Notes: generated by a model not told the origin, from the letters alone. A stretch of DNA of 64,000 bases from Bordetella parapertussis (GCA_945878065.1 CAMDXA010000006.1:25045-89044); one strand, 5' to 3'; shown: positions 9,064-18,748, counted from the stretch's first letter. Numbers and translations are program-made.

Positions 9064-11022
9064 TCAAGGGGCAGAAGACAAGGCTTCACCGGCCGTCTGC
9101 ATCGGTGACACGGCACGGCGACGGTAACGCCGGTCCAGCGAAGCGAGCACGCCACCAAACACCATCAGCAGTACACCCGCCCACAGCCAAGGCACAAACG
9201 GCTTGTAATACACCCGCATGCTCCAACTGGGGGTATCACCCGCAATCGGGTCGCCCAATGACACATACAAATCGCGCAGCAAGCCGGAGTCAATGGCAGC
9301 TTCGGTCATCGGCATGGCGCTGGAGAAATACCGGCGCTTTTCCGGGTACAGCACTTCGATCACGCGATCGTTTTTGAGCACTTCGACATGGGCTTGCGTG
9401 GCCTTGTAATTGGGACCGTTGACATCCACCATGTCTACCAATCGGAAGGTGTAAGGCGCGATGGTGACGGTGTCGCCCAAAGACATGCGCACATCGCGCT
9501 CAACTTCATACGACTTGACACCGGTGATGCCCAAGACCACCACGGCCAAACCGAAATGCGCCAGATGCATGCCCCAAAACGATCCGCCGATGCGACCGGG
9601 TTTGCGGATACGCTCGACCACGTGTTGCAAGCTGCCCAGCGCTACCCACATGCCCAAAAATACACCCAAGGCCGTACCGGCCGACCACTCGCCAAACATG
9701 AACGGCAGCGCAATGGCCAACAGCAACGCACCCAGCCCGACCCAGCGCAATTGAAACAGCATGTCGTTCAAGCGCGCTTCGCGCCAATGCGCCACCGTAC
9801 CGGGTACCAACACAAACAACAGCGGCACCATCAAGGGCGCGAACACCAGGTTGAAATACGGCGGGCCGACCGACAGTTTGCCCAGATTCAACGCATCAAT
9901 CACCAACGGGTACAGCGTGCCCAACAACACCGCGCCGGTGGCCACCACCAGCAACACACTGTTGAGCAACAAAAAAGATTCACGCGATATCAGGCCCATG
10001 CTGCCGCCCAGCGTGACCGCAGGCGCGCGCCAGGCAAACAAGGTCAGCGATGCGCCAACGACCACCGCCAAAAAAAACAGAATGAACACACCACGCGCCG
10101 GGTCTGTAGCAAATGCGTGAACAGAGGTGAGTACGCCTGAACGAACCAAAAAGGTTCCCAGCAAAGACAAAGAGAAAGCAGCGATGGCCAACAATACGGT
10201 CCAAGCCTTAAAGCTGCCGCGCTTTTCAGTGACCATCAAGGAATGGATCAGCGCCGTGGCCACCAACCAAGGCATGAGGGAAGCGTTTTCTACCGGGTCC
10301 CAAAACCACCAACCGCCCCAGCCCAGTTCGTAATACGCCCACCAAGAACCCAAACCAATGCCAAAGGTGAGAAATGCCCAAGCAATCACCGTCCAAGGAC
10401 GCGACCAGCGCGCCCAAGCGGCGTCCAGCCTGCCGGAAATCAAGGCGGCAATGGCAAATGCAAAGGCCACCGACATGCCCACATAGCCCATGTACAACAT
10501 GGGCGGGTGGATGACCAAGCCCGGGTCTTGCAACAAGGGATTGAGATCACGGCCGTCAGCAGGAATAGGAAACAAGCGGTCGAACGGGTTGGAGGTGATC
10601 AAGATGAAAGCCATGAAGCCCACCGACACCAAACCCAGCACGCCCAACACCCGCGCCACCATGTTCAAAGGCAGGCTTTGAGAAAACACCGCTACCGCAG
10701 CGGTCCAGCCGGTCAGCATCAACACCCATAACAACAAGGAGCCTTCATGGCCGCCCCATACTGCGGAGAACTGGTAGAGCTTGGGCAACAAACGGTTGGA
10801 ATGCTCAGCCACATATTTGACAGAAAAATCGTTGCCCAAAAAAGCCAAGGACAGGCAAATAAAGGACACCAGCACCATGGCAAATTGAAGCAATGCCGTC
10901 GGACGTGCCAGCGATTGCCACACCGTGTTTCGGTTGATGGTGCCCCACAAAGGCAGCACACCCAACACAACAGACAAGACCGTTGCGAGCACCAAGGAGA
11001 ATTGACCGATTTCAGGAATCAT
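9064..11022 (-). CDS. ccmF: Haem lyase subunit CcmF
   Basis: 652 residues, about 15 membrane helices. The tryptophan-rich WWD haem-handling motif appears in WAYYELGWGGWWFWDPVENA, with conserved histidines nearby (VIHPPMLYMGYVG). CcmF covalently joins haem b from CcmE to apocytochrome c. I start at MIPEIGQ (11022) with AAGG upstream; a longer in-frame start at 11061 would overlap ccmE. The C-terminal periplasmic and anchor segments are intact. Confidence 0.96.
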   Translation of the reverse strand: MIPEIGQFSLVLATVLSVVLGVLPLWGTINRNTVWQSLARPTALLQFAMVLVSFICLSLAFLGNDFSVKYVAEHSNRLLPKLYQFSAVWGGHEGSLLLWVLMLTGWTAAVAVFSQSLPLNMVARVLGVLGLVSVGFMAFILITSNPFDRLFPIPADGRDLNPLLQDPGLVIHPPMLYMGYVGMSVAFAFAIAALISGRLDAAWARWSRPWTVIAWAFLTFGIGLGSWWAYYELGWGGWWFWDPVENASLMPWLVATALIHSLMVTEKRGSFKAWTVLLAIAAFSLSLLGTFLVRSGVLTSVHAFATDPARGVFILFFLAVVVGASLTLFAWRAPAVTLGGSMGLISRESFLLLNSVLLVVATGAVLLGTLYPLVIDALNLGKLSVGPPYFNLVFAPLMVPLLFVLVPGTVAHWREARLNDMLFQLRWVGLGALLLAIALPFMFGEWSAGTALGVFLGMWVALGSLQHVVERIRKPGRIGGSFWGMHLAHFGLAVVVLGITGVKSYEVERDVRMSLGDTVTIAPYTFRLVDMVDVNGPNYKATQAHVEVLKNDRVIEVLYPEKRRYFSSAMPMTEAAIDSGLLRDLYVSLGDPIAGDTPSWSMRVYYKPFVPWLWAGVLLMVFGGVLASLDRRYRRRAVSPMQTAGEALSSAP

Positions 11023-11035
11023 GTGAAGTTTGCCT

Positions 11036-11488
11036 TCAGGGTTTGACAGATTGGGCGGCACGCGCCTGCGCCGCCTTGTCCAGCGCGTGCTGGGCTTCAG
11101 GCGGCATGTAATTTTCGTCGTGTTTGGCCAGGACTTCTTTGGCCGTCATGACACCGTTTTCAGCCAAATGGCCTTGGGCTACCACGCCTTTGCCTTCTTT
11201 GAACAAATCGGGCAACAATCCAATGTAATTCACGGTGATGTCGTGCATCGTATCGGTGACCATGAAAGACACTTGGGTACCGTCACGTTGCAAGCTGTCG
11301 GCCTTGACCATGCCGCCGATGCGAAACATTTTGTTGCGCGGCGCTTCACCGTTGAGCACCTGGGTCGGGGTAAAGAAAAACACCAAATTGCTGTTGAAAG
11401 CATTCAGCACAAATGCTGCTGCTATTGACAAAACCAGCACACCGGCAGCGATCAATCCAAAGCGTTTTTGACGCGGGCTCAGTGTCAT
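11036..11488 (-). CDS. ccmE: Haem chaperone CcmE
   Basis: 150 residues. An N-terminal membrane anchor (about 9-29) precedes a periplasmic OB-fold with the haem-binding motif H123 in LAKHDENYMPPE, where His forms the covalent haem link and Tyr127 is the axial ligand. It carries haem from CcmABCD to CcmF. The start at 11488 overlaps the ccmD stop (ATGA) and was preferred to a longer frame that would run through ccmD. Confidence 0.96.
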   Translation of the reverse strand: MTLSPRQKRFGLIAAGVLVLSIAAAFVLNAFNSNLVFFFTPTQVLNGEAPRNKMFRIGGMVKADSLQRDGTQVSFMVTDTMHDITVNYIGLLPDLFKEGKGVVAQGHLAENGVMTAKEVLAKHDENYMPPEAQHALDKAAQARAAQSVKP

Positions 11489-11661
11489 GATGCCTCCTCG
11501 GCCTCGGCCTCGGTGCAGGCCAAAGCCAAGGCTTGGCGCTGGGCTTGCCGCGCCAGCCAAACCTCAAGCCCCATACACAGCGCGGTGACCGCCATGCTGC
11601 CCCACACGTACAGGCCATAGCCACCCATGTCCCAAAACTGGGACCAGCTTTCCCATCTCAT
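11485..11661 (-). CDS. ccmD: Haem exporter protein CcmD
   Basis: 58 residues, read directly from the minus strand between ccmC and ccmE: begins MRWESWSQFWDMGGYG, has one membrane helix (YGLYVWGSMAVTALCMG) and an acidic alanine/glutamate-rich tail. CcmD stabilises CcmC-CcmE and lets holo-CcmE leave the complex. Both ends show four-base overlaps (start with ccmC stop, stop with ccmE start), which fix the boundaries. Confidence 0.93.
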   Translation of the reverse strand: MRWESWSQFWDMGGYGLYVWGSMAVTALCMGLEVWLARQAQRQALALACTEAEAEEAS

Positions 11662-12407
11662 TTTTTTGCTCCAGAAACCTCAGGCAAGGCCTGCACCCAT
11701 GCGGTGTGGCGCTCACGCTCAATTATGAGGCTGCGCACCCGGTAAGTCACGATAGCCAAGGTATACACCCAAAAAGACAAGGCCATGAGCAACATGCCCC
11801 ACAACATCAATTGCGCCATGCTGGGCGAGCGAGTCAATGACACAGACGCGCCTTGGTGCAAGGTGTTCCACCATTTCACCGAAAAATAAATGATGGGCAC
11901 ATTGATGGCACCGACGATGGCGATCAAAGCCCCCGCACGGTCGGCGCTGCGCACATCATCAATGGCTGAAGTCAGTGCGATGTAACCCAGGTAAAGAAAA
12001 AACAAAATCAGCTCGGACGTCAGGCGTGCATCCCACACCCACCATGTGCCCCACATGGGCTTGCCCCACAACGCACCGGTCCACAACGATAAAAACGTAA
12101 ACATCGCGCCGGTAGGCGCCAGCGCACGGGTCATCATGCCGGACAAACGGGTATTGAAGGTCAATCCCAAAATGCTCCAAAACGCCATGGCCAGGTAAAT
12201 CACCATCGACATCCAAGAAACAGGCACATGGACAAAAATAATGCGGTAGCCCTCGCCTTGCTGCGCATCCTCAGGGGCCAGGGCAAATCCCACCCACAGA
12301 CCCGCGACCCCCAATGCCGTGGCCAGCACTGCTAACCAGGGCCAGAGACGCCCGGCCAATGCATAAAAATTTTGTGGGGCAGCGTAATAAAACCAGCGAA
12401 TAGCCAT
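11658..12407 (-). CDS. ccmC: Haem exporter/handling protein CcmC
   Basis: 249 residues with six membrane helices. The WWD motif GTWWVWDARLTSELI with flanking periplasmic histidines (HVPVSWM before it; WWNTLHQG after it) loads haem onto CcmE. It starts at an ATG five bases after the ccmB stop and overlaps ccmD. Length is normal for the family. Confidence 0.96.
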   Translation of the reverse strand: MAIRWFYYAAPQNFYALAGRLWPWLAVLATALGVAGLWVGFALAPEDAQQGEGYRIIFVHVPVSWMSMVIYLAMAFWSILGLTFNTRLSGMMTRALAPTGAMFTFLSLWTGALWGKPMWGTWWVWDARLTSELILFFLYLGYIALTSAIDDVRSADRAGALIAIVGAINVPIIYFSVKWWNTLHQGASVSLTRSPSMAQLMLWGMLLMALSFWVYTLAIVTYRVRSLIIERERHTAWVQALPEVSGAKK

Positions 12408-12411
12408 TCAT

Positions 12412-13077
12412 TCATTCCAGAGCGATGCGTAAACCGACGCTGCAAGCCCAAGGGCTGAAAAACAGGGCAGGCAACAGCATGGCCAGCAAAATCGACACAT
12501 GGGCTTGCGCACCCACACCAGACTCAAGGGCTTGCACTGCCCCGGCACCAAACACCAGCACCGGCACATACAAGGGCAACACCAACAGGGAAATCAAGAT
12601 ACCGCCACCACGAACGCCCAAGGTAAGCGCCGCACCGATAGCACCCACACACGACAACACCGGCGTGCCCAGCAACAACGACAAGCACAACATCCAGAGT
12701 GCTTCTTCACTGAGGTCAAACTGCAAACCCAGTACAGGCGCCAATATTACCAAGGGCACCCCGCACAGTAACCAATGCGCGGTGATTTTCCCAAGCACCA
12801 TAAGCCCTAAGGAATGCGGGGACAACAACATATGCTCGAGGCTGCCGTCACGAAAGTCGCTCTCAAACATGCGCGACAAACCCAGCATGGTGGCCAGCAA
12901 AGCACCCACCCACAACACGCCCGGGCCAATGTGGCGCAGCATTTCAGGCTCAGGCCCGATGGCCAAAGGAAACAATGCAGCCACCACGACAAAGAAAAAC
13001 ACGCTATTGAGCACCTCGGCTTTGCGGCGCATGGCCAAGCGCAAATCGCGCCACACCACGGTGAAAAAAATATTCAT
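12412..13077 (-). CDS. ccmB: Haem exporter permease CcmB
   Basis: 221 residues, six hydrophobic segments, starting MNIFFTVVWRDLRLAMRRK. It is the ABC permease partner of CcmA and with CcmC/CcmD releases holo-CcmE using ATP. Its start overlaps the ccmA stop (13074-13077). Confidence 0.94.
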   Translation of the reverse strand: MNIFFTVVWRDLRLAMRRKAEVLNSVFFFVVVAALFPLAIGPEPEMLRHIGPGVLWVGALLATMLGLSRMFESDFRDGSLEHMLLSPHSLGLMVLGKITAHWLLCGVPLVILAPVLGLQFDLSEEALWMLCLSLLLGTPVLSCVGAIGAALTLGVRGGGILISLLVLPLYVPVLVFGAGAVQALESGVGAQAHVSILLAMLLPALFFSPWACSVGLRIALE

Positions 13078-13700
13078 GGCTGCAGCCTCAGCACACTCAC
13101 CGCATCACCCAAGGCCTGCGCCTGGTGGCTGGTGAACAGCAACAATCCGCCTTTCGCCACATGTGTTTGCAGCATGTCTGAGAGCGCCGATTGCGCAGCC
13201 TGGTCCAAAGCCACCCACGGTTCGTCCAGCAACCACAAACGCGCCGCTGACACCTGTAAACGCGCCAATGCCACGCGCCGCTTTTGCCCTTGCGACAACA
13301 CACGCAGCGGCAAATGCATGCGTTTGCGCAAGCCTTGGGCTTGCAATGCCAGCACAGCGGCGTCGGTGTTCAAGCGCTGACCGGCAATGGCGCAAGCTGC
13401 TTGCAAATTTTCCAACGCCGAGAGTTCATCTTTCAAACCCAATGCATGGCCCAGGTAAAACACATCTTTGCCAAAGGCTTGTCTGGCCGCAGGCAGCGCC
13501 TCGCCGCACCAATTCACCACGCCTTGCGACAGGGGGGACAAACCGCACAAAGCGCGCAGCAAACTGGTTTTGCCCGAGCCGTTTTCCCCCTGCAAATGCA
13601 AGGCCTGACCAGCTTGCAACTCAAAGCTCACCGGCGCAAACAATTGCCGACCGGCCCGCTGCACACTGGCTTGCAGAACTTGCAATGAAAGCGTGTTCAT
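13074..13700 (-). CDS. ccmA: Cytochrome c biogenesis ATPase CcmA
   Basis: 208 residues. Walker A GENGSGKTS (about residues 38-46), ABC signature LSQGQKRRVALAR, Walker B LWLLDEPWVALD, then a switch histidine (TSHQ). This ATPase energises release of holo-CcmE. The start overlaps the end of the FemAB-like gene by ATGA, so that gene is the first of the operon. Confidence 0.95.
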   Translation of the reverse strand: MNTLSLQVLQASVQRAGRQLFAPVSFELQAGQALHLQGENGSGKTSLLRALCGLSPLSQGVVNWCGEALPAARQAFGKDVFYLGHALGLKDELSALENLQAACAIAGQRLNTDAAVLALQAQGLRKRMHLPLRVLSQGQKRRVALARLQVSAARLWLLDEPWVALDQAAQSALSDMLQTHVAKGGLLLFTSHQAQALGDAVSVLRLQP

Positions 13701-14620
13701 AAAAAGTAACTGCCTGCCAATTGCTTGACCGTACCGCCGGTGGCCATCTTGAAACGCGCCACACCGGCACTGCGCTGGGTATTGACGCCGCCCAAATCCA
13801 GCAATCGCACGCCACGTTCTTGCAAGGCTTCAATGCCACGCCACAGCAGCAAATGGTGGGCATTTGCATCACGCCCGGCTTGTGTGGTCCAGCCAATCTG
13901 GTAGGTGGCTGCCTGACCGTGGATCAAAAACATCATGCCCGCCGACCGGTCGCGCACCATGTCTGCTCGAAATGACAACATATTGCGCGCGGGTTGCTTG
14001 CGCGATTCGGCATACCGTTCAAACCAGAGTATGGGCATGCCATCGATATTTCGCCCAGCCCGCTGCTGCATTTCTGCGTCAAGCAACCAGCGGTATTGCC
14101 CGGGGTTGGTGCCCATGCGTTGTACATTCAGCCCCGCGTTTTCAGCATGAGACAGGGGTTGGCGCCAACAACTGTCAAGATTGGCACGCAGCACATCCAA
14201 GGGTTGAGAGATGTCCAGCAACACGGTGCTGTAACCCGACATGACCCGGCGAAAACCCGGCAAGCCCAGGTCTTTGCTGAGCGTTTCATCCGGCGTGACC
14301 ACCATGAAACGCAAACCGCCCAAAGGCAGGCTTTGACGCAAGAGGCGGTACACCTGCGCTTTGTCTTGGGCTGCCAGGGGTTGCAACCACAACGGGCCGC
14401 GCGTACACAAGGCAAACGAAAAAAATTTGCTGTATTGGCGAACAATGAATTGTGCTTGCGCGACCGCGACACCGTCGGCCTCTACCCGCGCCCGCAGCAC
14501 ACGCGCTCCCAGCGACACCATGGTGGAGCCATAGGCCCAGTCCTGCTGCAATGGCCCGGCGGCAGCGGCATGCGCTTGGTCCCAGACATCCATGTCAGTG
14601 CTGCGCCATTCCACCTTCAT
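13697..14620 (-). CDS. FemAB-like / GNAT-fold acyltransferase
   Basis: 307 residues with no signal peptide. The overall pattern (LQQDWAYGSTMVSLG near the N terminus; a C-terminal GNAT half with MMFLIHGQAATYQIGWT and RLLDLGGV) matches the FemAB/methicillin-resistance family that transfers aminoacyl or other acyl groups, including peptidoglycan bridge enzymes and related lipid or sugar acyltransferases in Gram-negatives. The substrate cannot be read from sequence. It is the first gene of the unit ending in ccmI, is coupled to ccmA by a four-base overlap, and diverges from a small membrane-protein gene. Why it sits there is unclear. Confidence 0.75.
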   Translation of the reverse strand: MKVEWRSTDMDVWDQAHAAAAGPLQQDWAYGSTMVSLGARVLRARVEADGVAVAQAQFIVRQYSKFFSFALCTRGPLWLQPLAAQDKAQVYRLLRQSLPLGGLRFMVVTPDETLSKDLGLPGFRRVMSGYSTVLLDISQPLDVLRANLDSCWRQPLSHAENAGLNVQRMGTNPGQYRWLLDAEMQQRAGRNIDGMPILWFERYAESRKQPARNMLSFRADMVRDRSAGMMFLIHGQAATYQIGWTTQAGRDANAHHLLLWRGIEALQERGVRLLDLGGVNTQRSAGVARFKMATGGTVKQLAGSYFL

Positions 14621-14652
14621 ACAACGCTTTCCGTATTGGTTACCATGCGAGT

Positions 14653-14850
14653 ATGTGGAAAAGATTGTTCAAACGCCATCCGGTGCAAACCGTGATGGGT
14701 CACCGAATCGCAGAACCACGGCTGACTTGGATGGCACTCGGGTGGGCGTTGGTGTATTTGGGCTTGCCAGTGTTGCTCGTGGGCACGCTGATCGACGGCC
14801 TCATACAACTGACCACCGGTGTATGCACCGGTTTGTGGTGTTTTTTCTGA
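14653..14850 (+). CDS. Small conserved-looking membrane protein (65 aa)
   Basis: Starts MWKRLFKRHPVQTVMG at an ATG 33 bases from the divergent FemAB-like start. It has a positively charged N terminus, one hydrophobic helix (ALGWALVYLGLPVLLVGTLI) and a short tail. No family is recognised. Codon use looks like its neighbours and it is the only sensible frame in the gap, but the ribosome-binding site is weak. Could be an inner-membrane accessory peptide. Confidence 0.5.
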   Translation: MWKRLFKRHPVQTVMGHRIAEPRLTWMALGWALVYLGLPVLLVGTLIDGLIQLTTGVCTGLWCFF

Positions 14851-14895
14851 TTCAAATCGGTTCATCAAGCAGGCATCTTAGCGGGTGAATACACC

Positions 14896-16647
14896 GTGAA
14901 TCCTCGTCCCACTTCCCTCAGCGGCTTGTTGCCGTTTGTTCGTCCTTACAAGGGCCGTGTCGCGCTGGCCGGTTTGTTCTTATTGCTGGCTGCGGGCGCC
15001 ACGCTGGCCTTTCCCTGGGCGCTGCGGCAATTGATTGACCAAGGCTTGACCGGGCCCGACAGCGCCGAGCGTTTGGCCGGTCAATTCATGCAATTGTTTG
15101 GCGTGGCGGCATCGCTAGCTGTGTTTTCGGCGGTGCGTTTTTACACCGTCACTTGGCTGGGCGAACGCATCACCGCCGATGTGCGCAACGCGGTCTACGG
15201 TCATGTGCTCGAGCAAAGCCCGGCGTTTTTCGAAACCACGCAAACCGGCGAAGTCTTGTCCCGCTTGTCCAACGACACAACCTTGGTGCAAACCGTGGTC
15301 GGTTCATCGCTGTCCATGGGTTTGCGCAATTTGGTGATGGGCACCGGGGCCTTATTGATGCTGGTGTGGAACCACCCGATGCTGATGGTGCAGGTGATCG
15401 GGCTATTGGTATTGGTGGTCTGGCCCAGTGTGACTTTGGGGCGGCGTGTGCGCAAACTCTCGCGTGCCAGCCAGGACCGCGTGGCAGACGCCAGCGCGCT
15501 GGCCGCCGAGGTACTCAACGCCATTCCCGTGGTGCAAAGTTACACCTCTGAAAAACGTGAAGCCACACGTTTTGTGGACTCGACCGAGCAAGCCGTGAAG
15601 ACCTCTTTGCGCCGCGCACTGGCGCGTTCGGTATTGGTCGGCTTCATCATTCTGACCAGCAGCGCGGCCTTGTTGTGGGGCTTGTACCAAGGGACGATGG
15701 CGGTGCGCGACGGCAGCATGAGCGCCGGTGAACTCGGCCAGACCGTGGTCTATGTGATTTTGCTTGCCAGTGCGTTCGCAGTGCTGGGTGAGGTATATGG
15801 CGATTTGCTGCGTGCCGCCGGAGCCACCGAGCGCTTGATGGAGTTGCTCAACACACGCTCGGTGGTCAGTTCACCCGCGCAGCCTTTGCAAGCGGCTTGG
15901 CCTGAAAGCGGTTCGTCCGTCTCTTTGCAAGCGCTGGATTTTCATTACCCGTCACGACCGCAAACCTTGGCCTTGGCCGGACTCAGCGGCGAGATTCACC
16001 CTGGTCAAACGGTGGCCGTGGTCGGGCCCAGTGGTGCTGGCAAAACCACTTTGTTTGGCTTGCTGCTGCGTTTTTATGACCCGCAAGCCGGGCGCATTGT
16101 GTTGGACGGCGTGGCGATCAACGAAATGAATTTGCACGACTTGCGTTCTCGCATAGGCATCGTGCCGCAGGAGCCGGTGATTTTTTCGGGCAGCGCCATG
16201 GACAACATCCGATATGGCAAACCGCAAGCCAGCGACGACGAAGTACTGGCCGCGGCCAAATCCGCGTTTGCCGATGAATTCATCGTGCAACTGCCGCAAG
16301 GCTACGACACGTTTCTGGGTGAAAAAGGCGTTCGCCTCTCTGGCGGTCAACGCCAGCGCATCGCCATCGCCCGCGCCATGTTGAAAAACCCGCCGCTGTT
16401 GTTGCTGGACGAAGCCACCAGTGCGCTGGACGCGCACAGCGAACGCATGGTGCAAGCCGCGTTAGAACAAGCCATGCAAGGGCGCACCACCTTGGTCATT
16501 GCCCACCGCTTGGCGACCGTGCAAAAAGCCGATGTGATCTGGGTGCTGGACCACGGGACCTTGGTAGAACAAGGCACACACACAGAGCTGGTGGCCAAAG
16601 GCGGTTTGTATGCCAGCTTGGCGGCGTTGCAGTTCAATCAGGCGTGA
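14896..16647 (+). CDS. ABC exporter, fused membrane and ATPase domains (MsbA/BmrA type)
   Basis: 583 residues, GTG start. Type I exporter half-transporter: six membrane helices in residues about 15-310, then the nucleotide-binding domain with Walker A GPSGAGKTT, Q-loop VPQEPVIFSG, signature LSGGQRQRIAIARA, Walker B LLLLDEATSALD and H-loop IAHRLAT. It probably works as a homodimer exporting lipids or hydrophobic compounds; sequence does not give the substrate. It is followed 28 bp later by an MFS gene in the same direction. Confidence 0.9.
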   Translation: MNPRPTSLSGLLPFVRPYKGRVALAGLFLLLAAGATLAFPWALRQLIDQGLTGPDSAERLAGQFMQLFGVAASLAVFSAVRFYTVTWLGERITADVRNAVYGHVLEQSPAFFETTQTGEVLSRLSNDTTLVQTVVGSSLSMGLRNLVMGTGALLMLVWNHPMLMVQVIGLLVLVVWPSVTLGRRVRKLSRASQDRVADASALAAEVLNAIPVVQSYTSEKREATRFVDSTEQAVKTSLRRALARSVLVGFIILTSSAALLWGLYQGTMAVRDGSMSAGELGQTVVYVILLASAFAVLGEVYGDLLRAAGATERLMELLNTRSVVSSPAQPLQAAWPESGSSVSLQALDFHYPSRPQTLALAGLSGEIHPGQTVAVVGPSGAGKTTLFGLLLRFYDPQAGRIVLDGVAINEMNLHDLRSRIGIVPQEPVIFSGSAMDNIRYGKPQASDDEVLAAAKSAFADEFIVQLPQGYDTFLGEKGVRLSGGQRQRIAIARAMLKNPPLLLLDEATSALDAHSERMVQAALEQAMQGRTTLVIAHRLATVQKADVIWVLDHGTLVEQGTHTELVAKGGLYASLAALQFNQA

Positions 16648-16675
16648 AGCGGTTTCGTTTCACTGCATCCATCCC

Positions 16676-17911
16676 ATGACTGTTCTTTACGCCAACCCCG
16701 CCGACATCGATTCACGCAAAGCCGCTTGGCGCTTGCTGACCACATTGCTGCTTATGCTGCTGGGTAACAGCGGCATGTACGCGGTGTCGGTGGTGCTTCC
16801 CACAGTGCAAGCCGAGTTCGGTATCAGCCGCGCGGATGCATCCATCCCTTACACCTTGTGCATGCTGGGCTTTGGCTTCGGCGGCATGTGGCTGGGGCGT
16901 TGGGCGGACCGTTTCGGTATTGCGCGTGTGCTGGCCGTCGGTGCGGCCGGTGTGGCGGGTGGTTTTGTCTGGGCCGGGATGTCGGGCAGCATCGTCGGTT
17001 TTGCATTGGCGCAAGGCCTGATAGGTTTGCTCGGCATCGCATCCACGTTTGCGCCGCTGTTGGCCGACACCGGTCAATGGTGGAACAGGCGTCGCGGCAT
17101 CGCGGTGGCGGTGTGCGCCAGCGGCAATTATTTGGCCGGTACCTTGTGGCCGCCGATCGCGCAATGGGGCGTGACGAACATCGGTTGGCGCAGCACCTAT
17201 GTCTGCATCGGTGTGTTTTGCGGCATAGGCATGGCCCTGCTGGCGTTGCGCATGCGCGAGCGCCCGCCGCAACTGCAACACGCACCGGTCAGCCACACCG
17301 GCGTGGTGGCCTCAGACCGGCCCTTCGGTTTGTCGGTGCCACAAGCGCAATTGCTGCTGAGCCTGGCCGCGGTCGGTTGCTGTGTGGCGATGGCCATGCC
17401 GCAAGTGCATATCGTGGCCTATTGCAGCGACCTCGGGTTCGGCGCGGCACGCGGCGCGGAAATGCTGTCCTTGATGCTGGCCTGCGGCATCGTCAGCCGT
17501 TTGGTATCGGGCGCGATTTGCGACCGCATTGGCGGCATCCGCACTCTGTTGCTCGGTTCGGTGTTGCAAGGCATTGCGCTGTTGATGTTTTTGCCGTTCG
17601 ACGGATTGGTGCCGCTGTATCTGGTGTCAGCGATGTTCGGTTTGTTTCAAGGCGGCATCGTGCCGTCTTACGCCATCATCGTGCGTGAGCATTTTCCGGC
17701 GGCGAATGTGGGGGCCAGCACCGGCACCATCATCATGGCATCGCTGGTCGGCATGGCGCTTGGCGGTTGGTTATCCGGCAAGATTTTTGATGTCAGCGGT
17801 TCCTACGATGCAGCGTTTATCAACGGCGTGGCTTGGAACGCGTTGAACATGGTGATTGTGTGGTGGCTTTATAGGCGGTGGAAAAATCAGTCAGGTGCTG
17901 CGACTGCTTAA
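16676..17911 (+). CDS. MFS transporter, substrate unknown
   Basis: 411 residues, twelve predicted membrane helices, with the MFS A-like motif GRWADRFG between helices 2 and 3 and a second copy (GAICDRIGG) between 8 and 9. The pattern is closest to the monocarboxylate/oxalate-formate or CynX-like branches. I started at MTVLYANPAD (16676) because the longer frame runs into the exporter gene. It converges on the methyltransferase/nitrile hydratase operon, so a link to nitrile or amide metabolism is possible but unproven. Confidence 0.85.
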   Translation: MTVLYANPADIDSRKAAWRLLTTLLLMLLGNSGMYAVSVVLPTVQAEFGISRADASIPYTLCMLGFGFGGMWLGRWADRFGIARVLAVGAAGVAGGFVWAGMSGSIVGFALAQGLIGLLGIASTFAPLLADTGQWWNRRRGIAVAVCASGNYLAGTLWPPIAQWGVTNIGWRSTYVCIGVFCGIGMALLALRMRERPPQLQHAPVSHTGVVASDRPFGLSVPQAQLLLSLAAVGCCVAMAMPQVHIVAYCSDLGFGAARGAEMLSLMLACGIVSRLVSGAICDRIGGIRTLLLGSVLQGIALLMFLPFDGLVPLYLVSAMFGLFQGGIVPSYAIIVREHFPAANVGASTGTIIMASLVGMALGGWLSGKIFDVSGSYDAAFINGVAWNALNMVIVWWLYRRWKNQSGAATA

Positions 17912-17944
17912 GCCTGTATTGGTAGAACTTCAAAAACGAATGCG

Positions 17945-18748
17945 TCAGGCCAAGGGCTTACGCGCCACAAACACAAACCGGTTCAAGCTGAAGAAATACC
18001 CGCCTGCGTCTTTCATAGTTTGCACATCGGCTTGCCAATCGGCGGCGAGTTTCGGGCCATAGTCCGGCAAGCCACTGACAAATGATGCGATGAAACCCAT
18101 CATGCCGCCGCTGAAGGTGTCGGTGCTGTAAGTCATGTTCATCAAAGGAATGGTGTGCGCTTGCACATCTGCAAACCCGGCGCGCTGCATGCGTTGGATC
18201 AAAGTGCGCGGCAATTGCGGATGCGGAATATGTTGGCTCCAGCCTTGCATCATGCGGCGCATGCGGGTTTCATCGCGGCACGCCCACACGCAAGACTCCC
18301 AATCGGTATCCACCAGCAGCACCTGTGCGCCGGGCTTCATCACCCGCCACAGTTCTCGCAATGCGCTGTCCACATCGGCCACGTATTCATACACCTGCGT
18401 GGCGAGCGACACATCAAAACTCGCATTTGCAAACGGCAACTGCAACACATCGGCTTGGTGAAACGCCACTTGCTTGGCATCGGCACATCGGCGTGCGGCC
18501 AACTGCAACATGGGCGGCGCGATATCAATCGCATCCACATGGCCAGCACGGCCCACGGCCTGCGCCAGCGACAGGGTGGTCAGGCCCGGGCCGCAACCAA
18601 TGTCTAAAGCGTTCATGCCTTGCTTGACATCGAGCAGCTGAAAAATCTGCTCACGCTGTTGCACCACATCGGGTGTCAGGTAAATTTTTTCCAATCGCTC
18701 GGCACCAGCTTGGTCGAATTGCGCCAGCGTGCTGTCTGTGTCTTTCAT
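17945..18748 (-). CDS. SAM-dependent methyltransferase (class I, methyltransferase type 11 family)
   Basis: 267 residues. The SAM-binding glycine motif is LDIGCGPGLTTLSLA (about residues 47-61), with acidic motif II DAIDIAPPML, post-motif QADVLQLPF and the LRELWRVMKPGAQVLL segment. The acceptor is unknown; similarity to UbiE/arsenite-type enzymes is only at the fold level. It is the third gene of the nitrile hydratase operon, overlapping the beta-subunit stop by ATGA. That place is normally held by the hydratase activator, which makes a substrate-linked or tailoring role plausible but untested. Confidence 0.85.
   Translation of the reverse strand: MKDTDSTLAQFDQAGAERLEKIYLTPDVVQQREQIFQLLDVKQGMNALDIGCGPGLTTLSLAQAVGRAGHVDAIDIAPPMLQLAARRCADAKQVAFHQADVLQLPFANASFDVSLATQVYEYVADVDSALRELWRVMKPGAQVLLVDTDWESCVWACRDETRMRRMMQGWSQHIPHPQLPRTLIQRMQRAGFADVQAHTIPLMNMTYSTDTFSGGMMGFIASFVSGLPDYGPKLAADWQADVQTMKDAGGYFFSLNRFVFVARKPLA

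Noticed and set aside
9388..10140. 250-codon plus-strand frame opposite ccmF
   Set aside because: Very rich in His, Gln and Arg with no domain; it is antisense to the strongly conserved ccmF.
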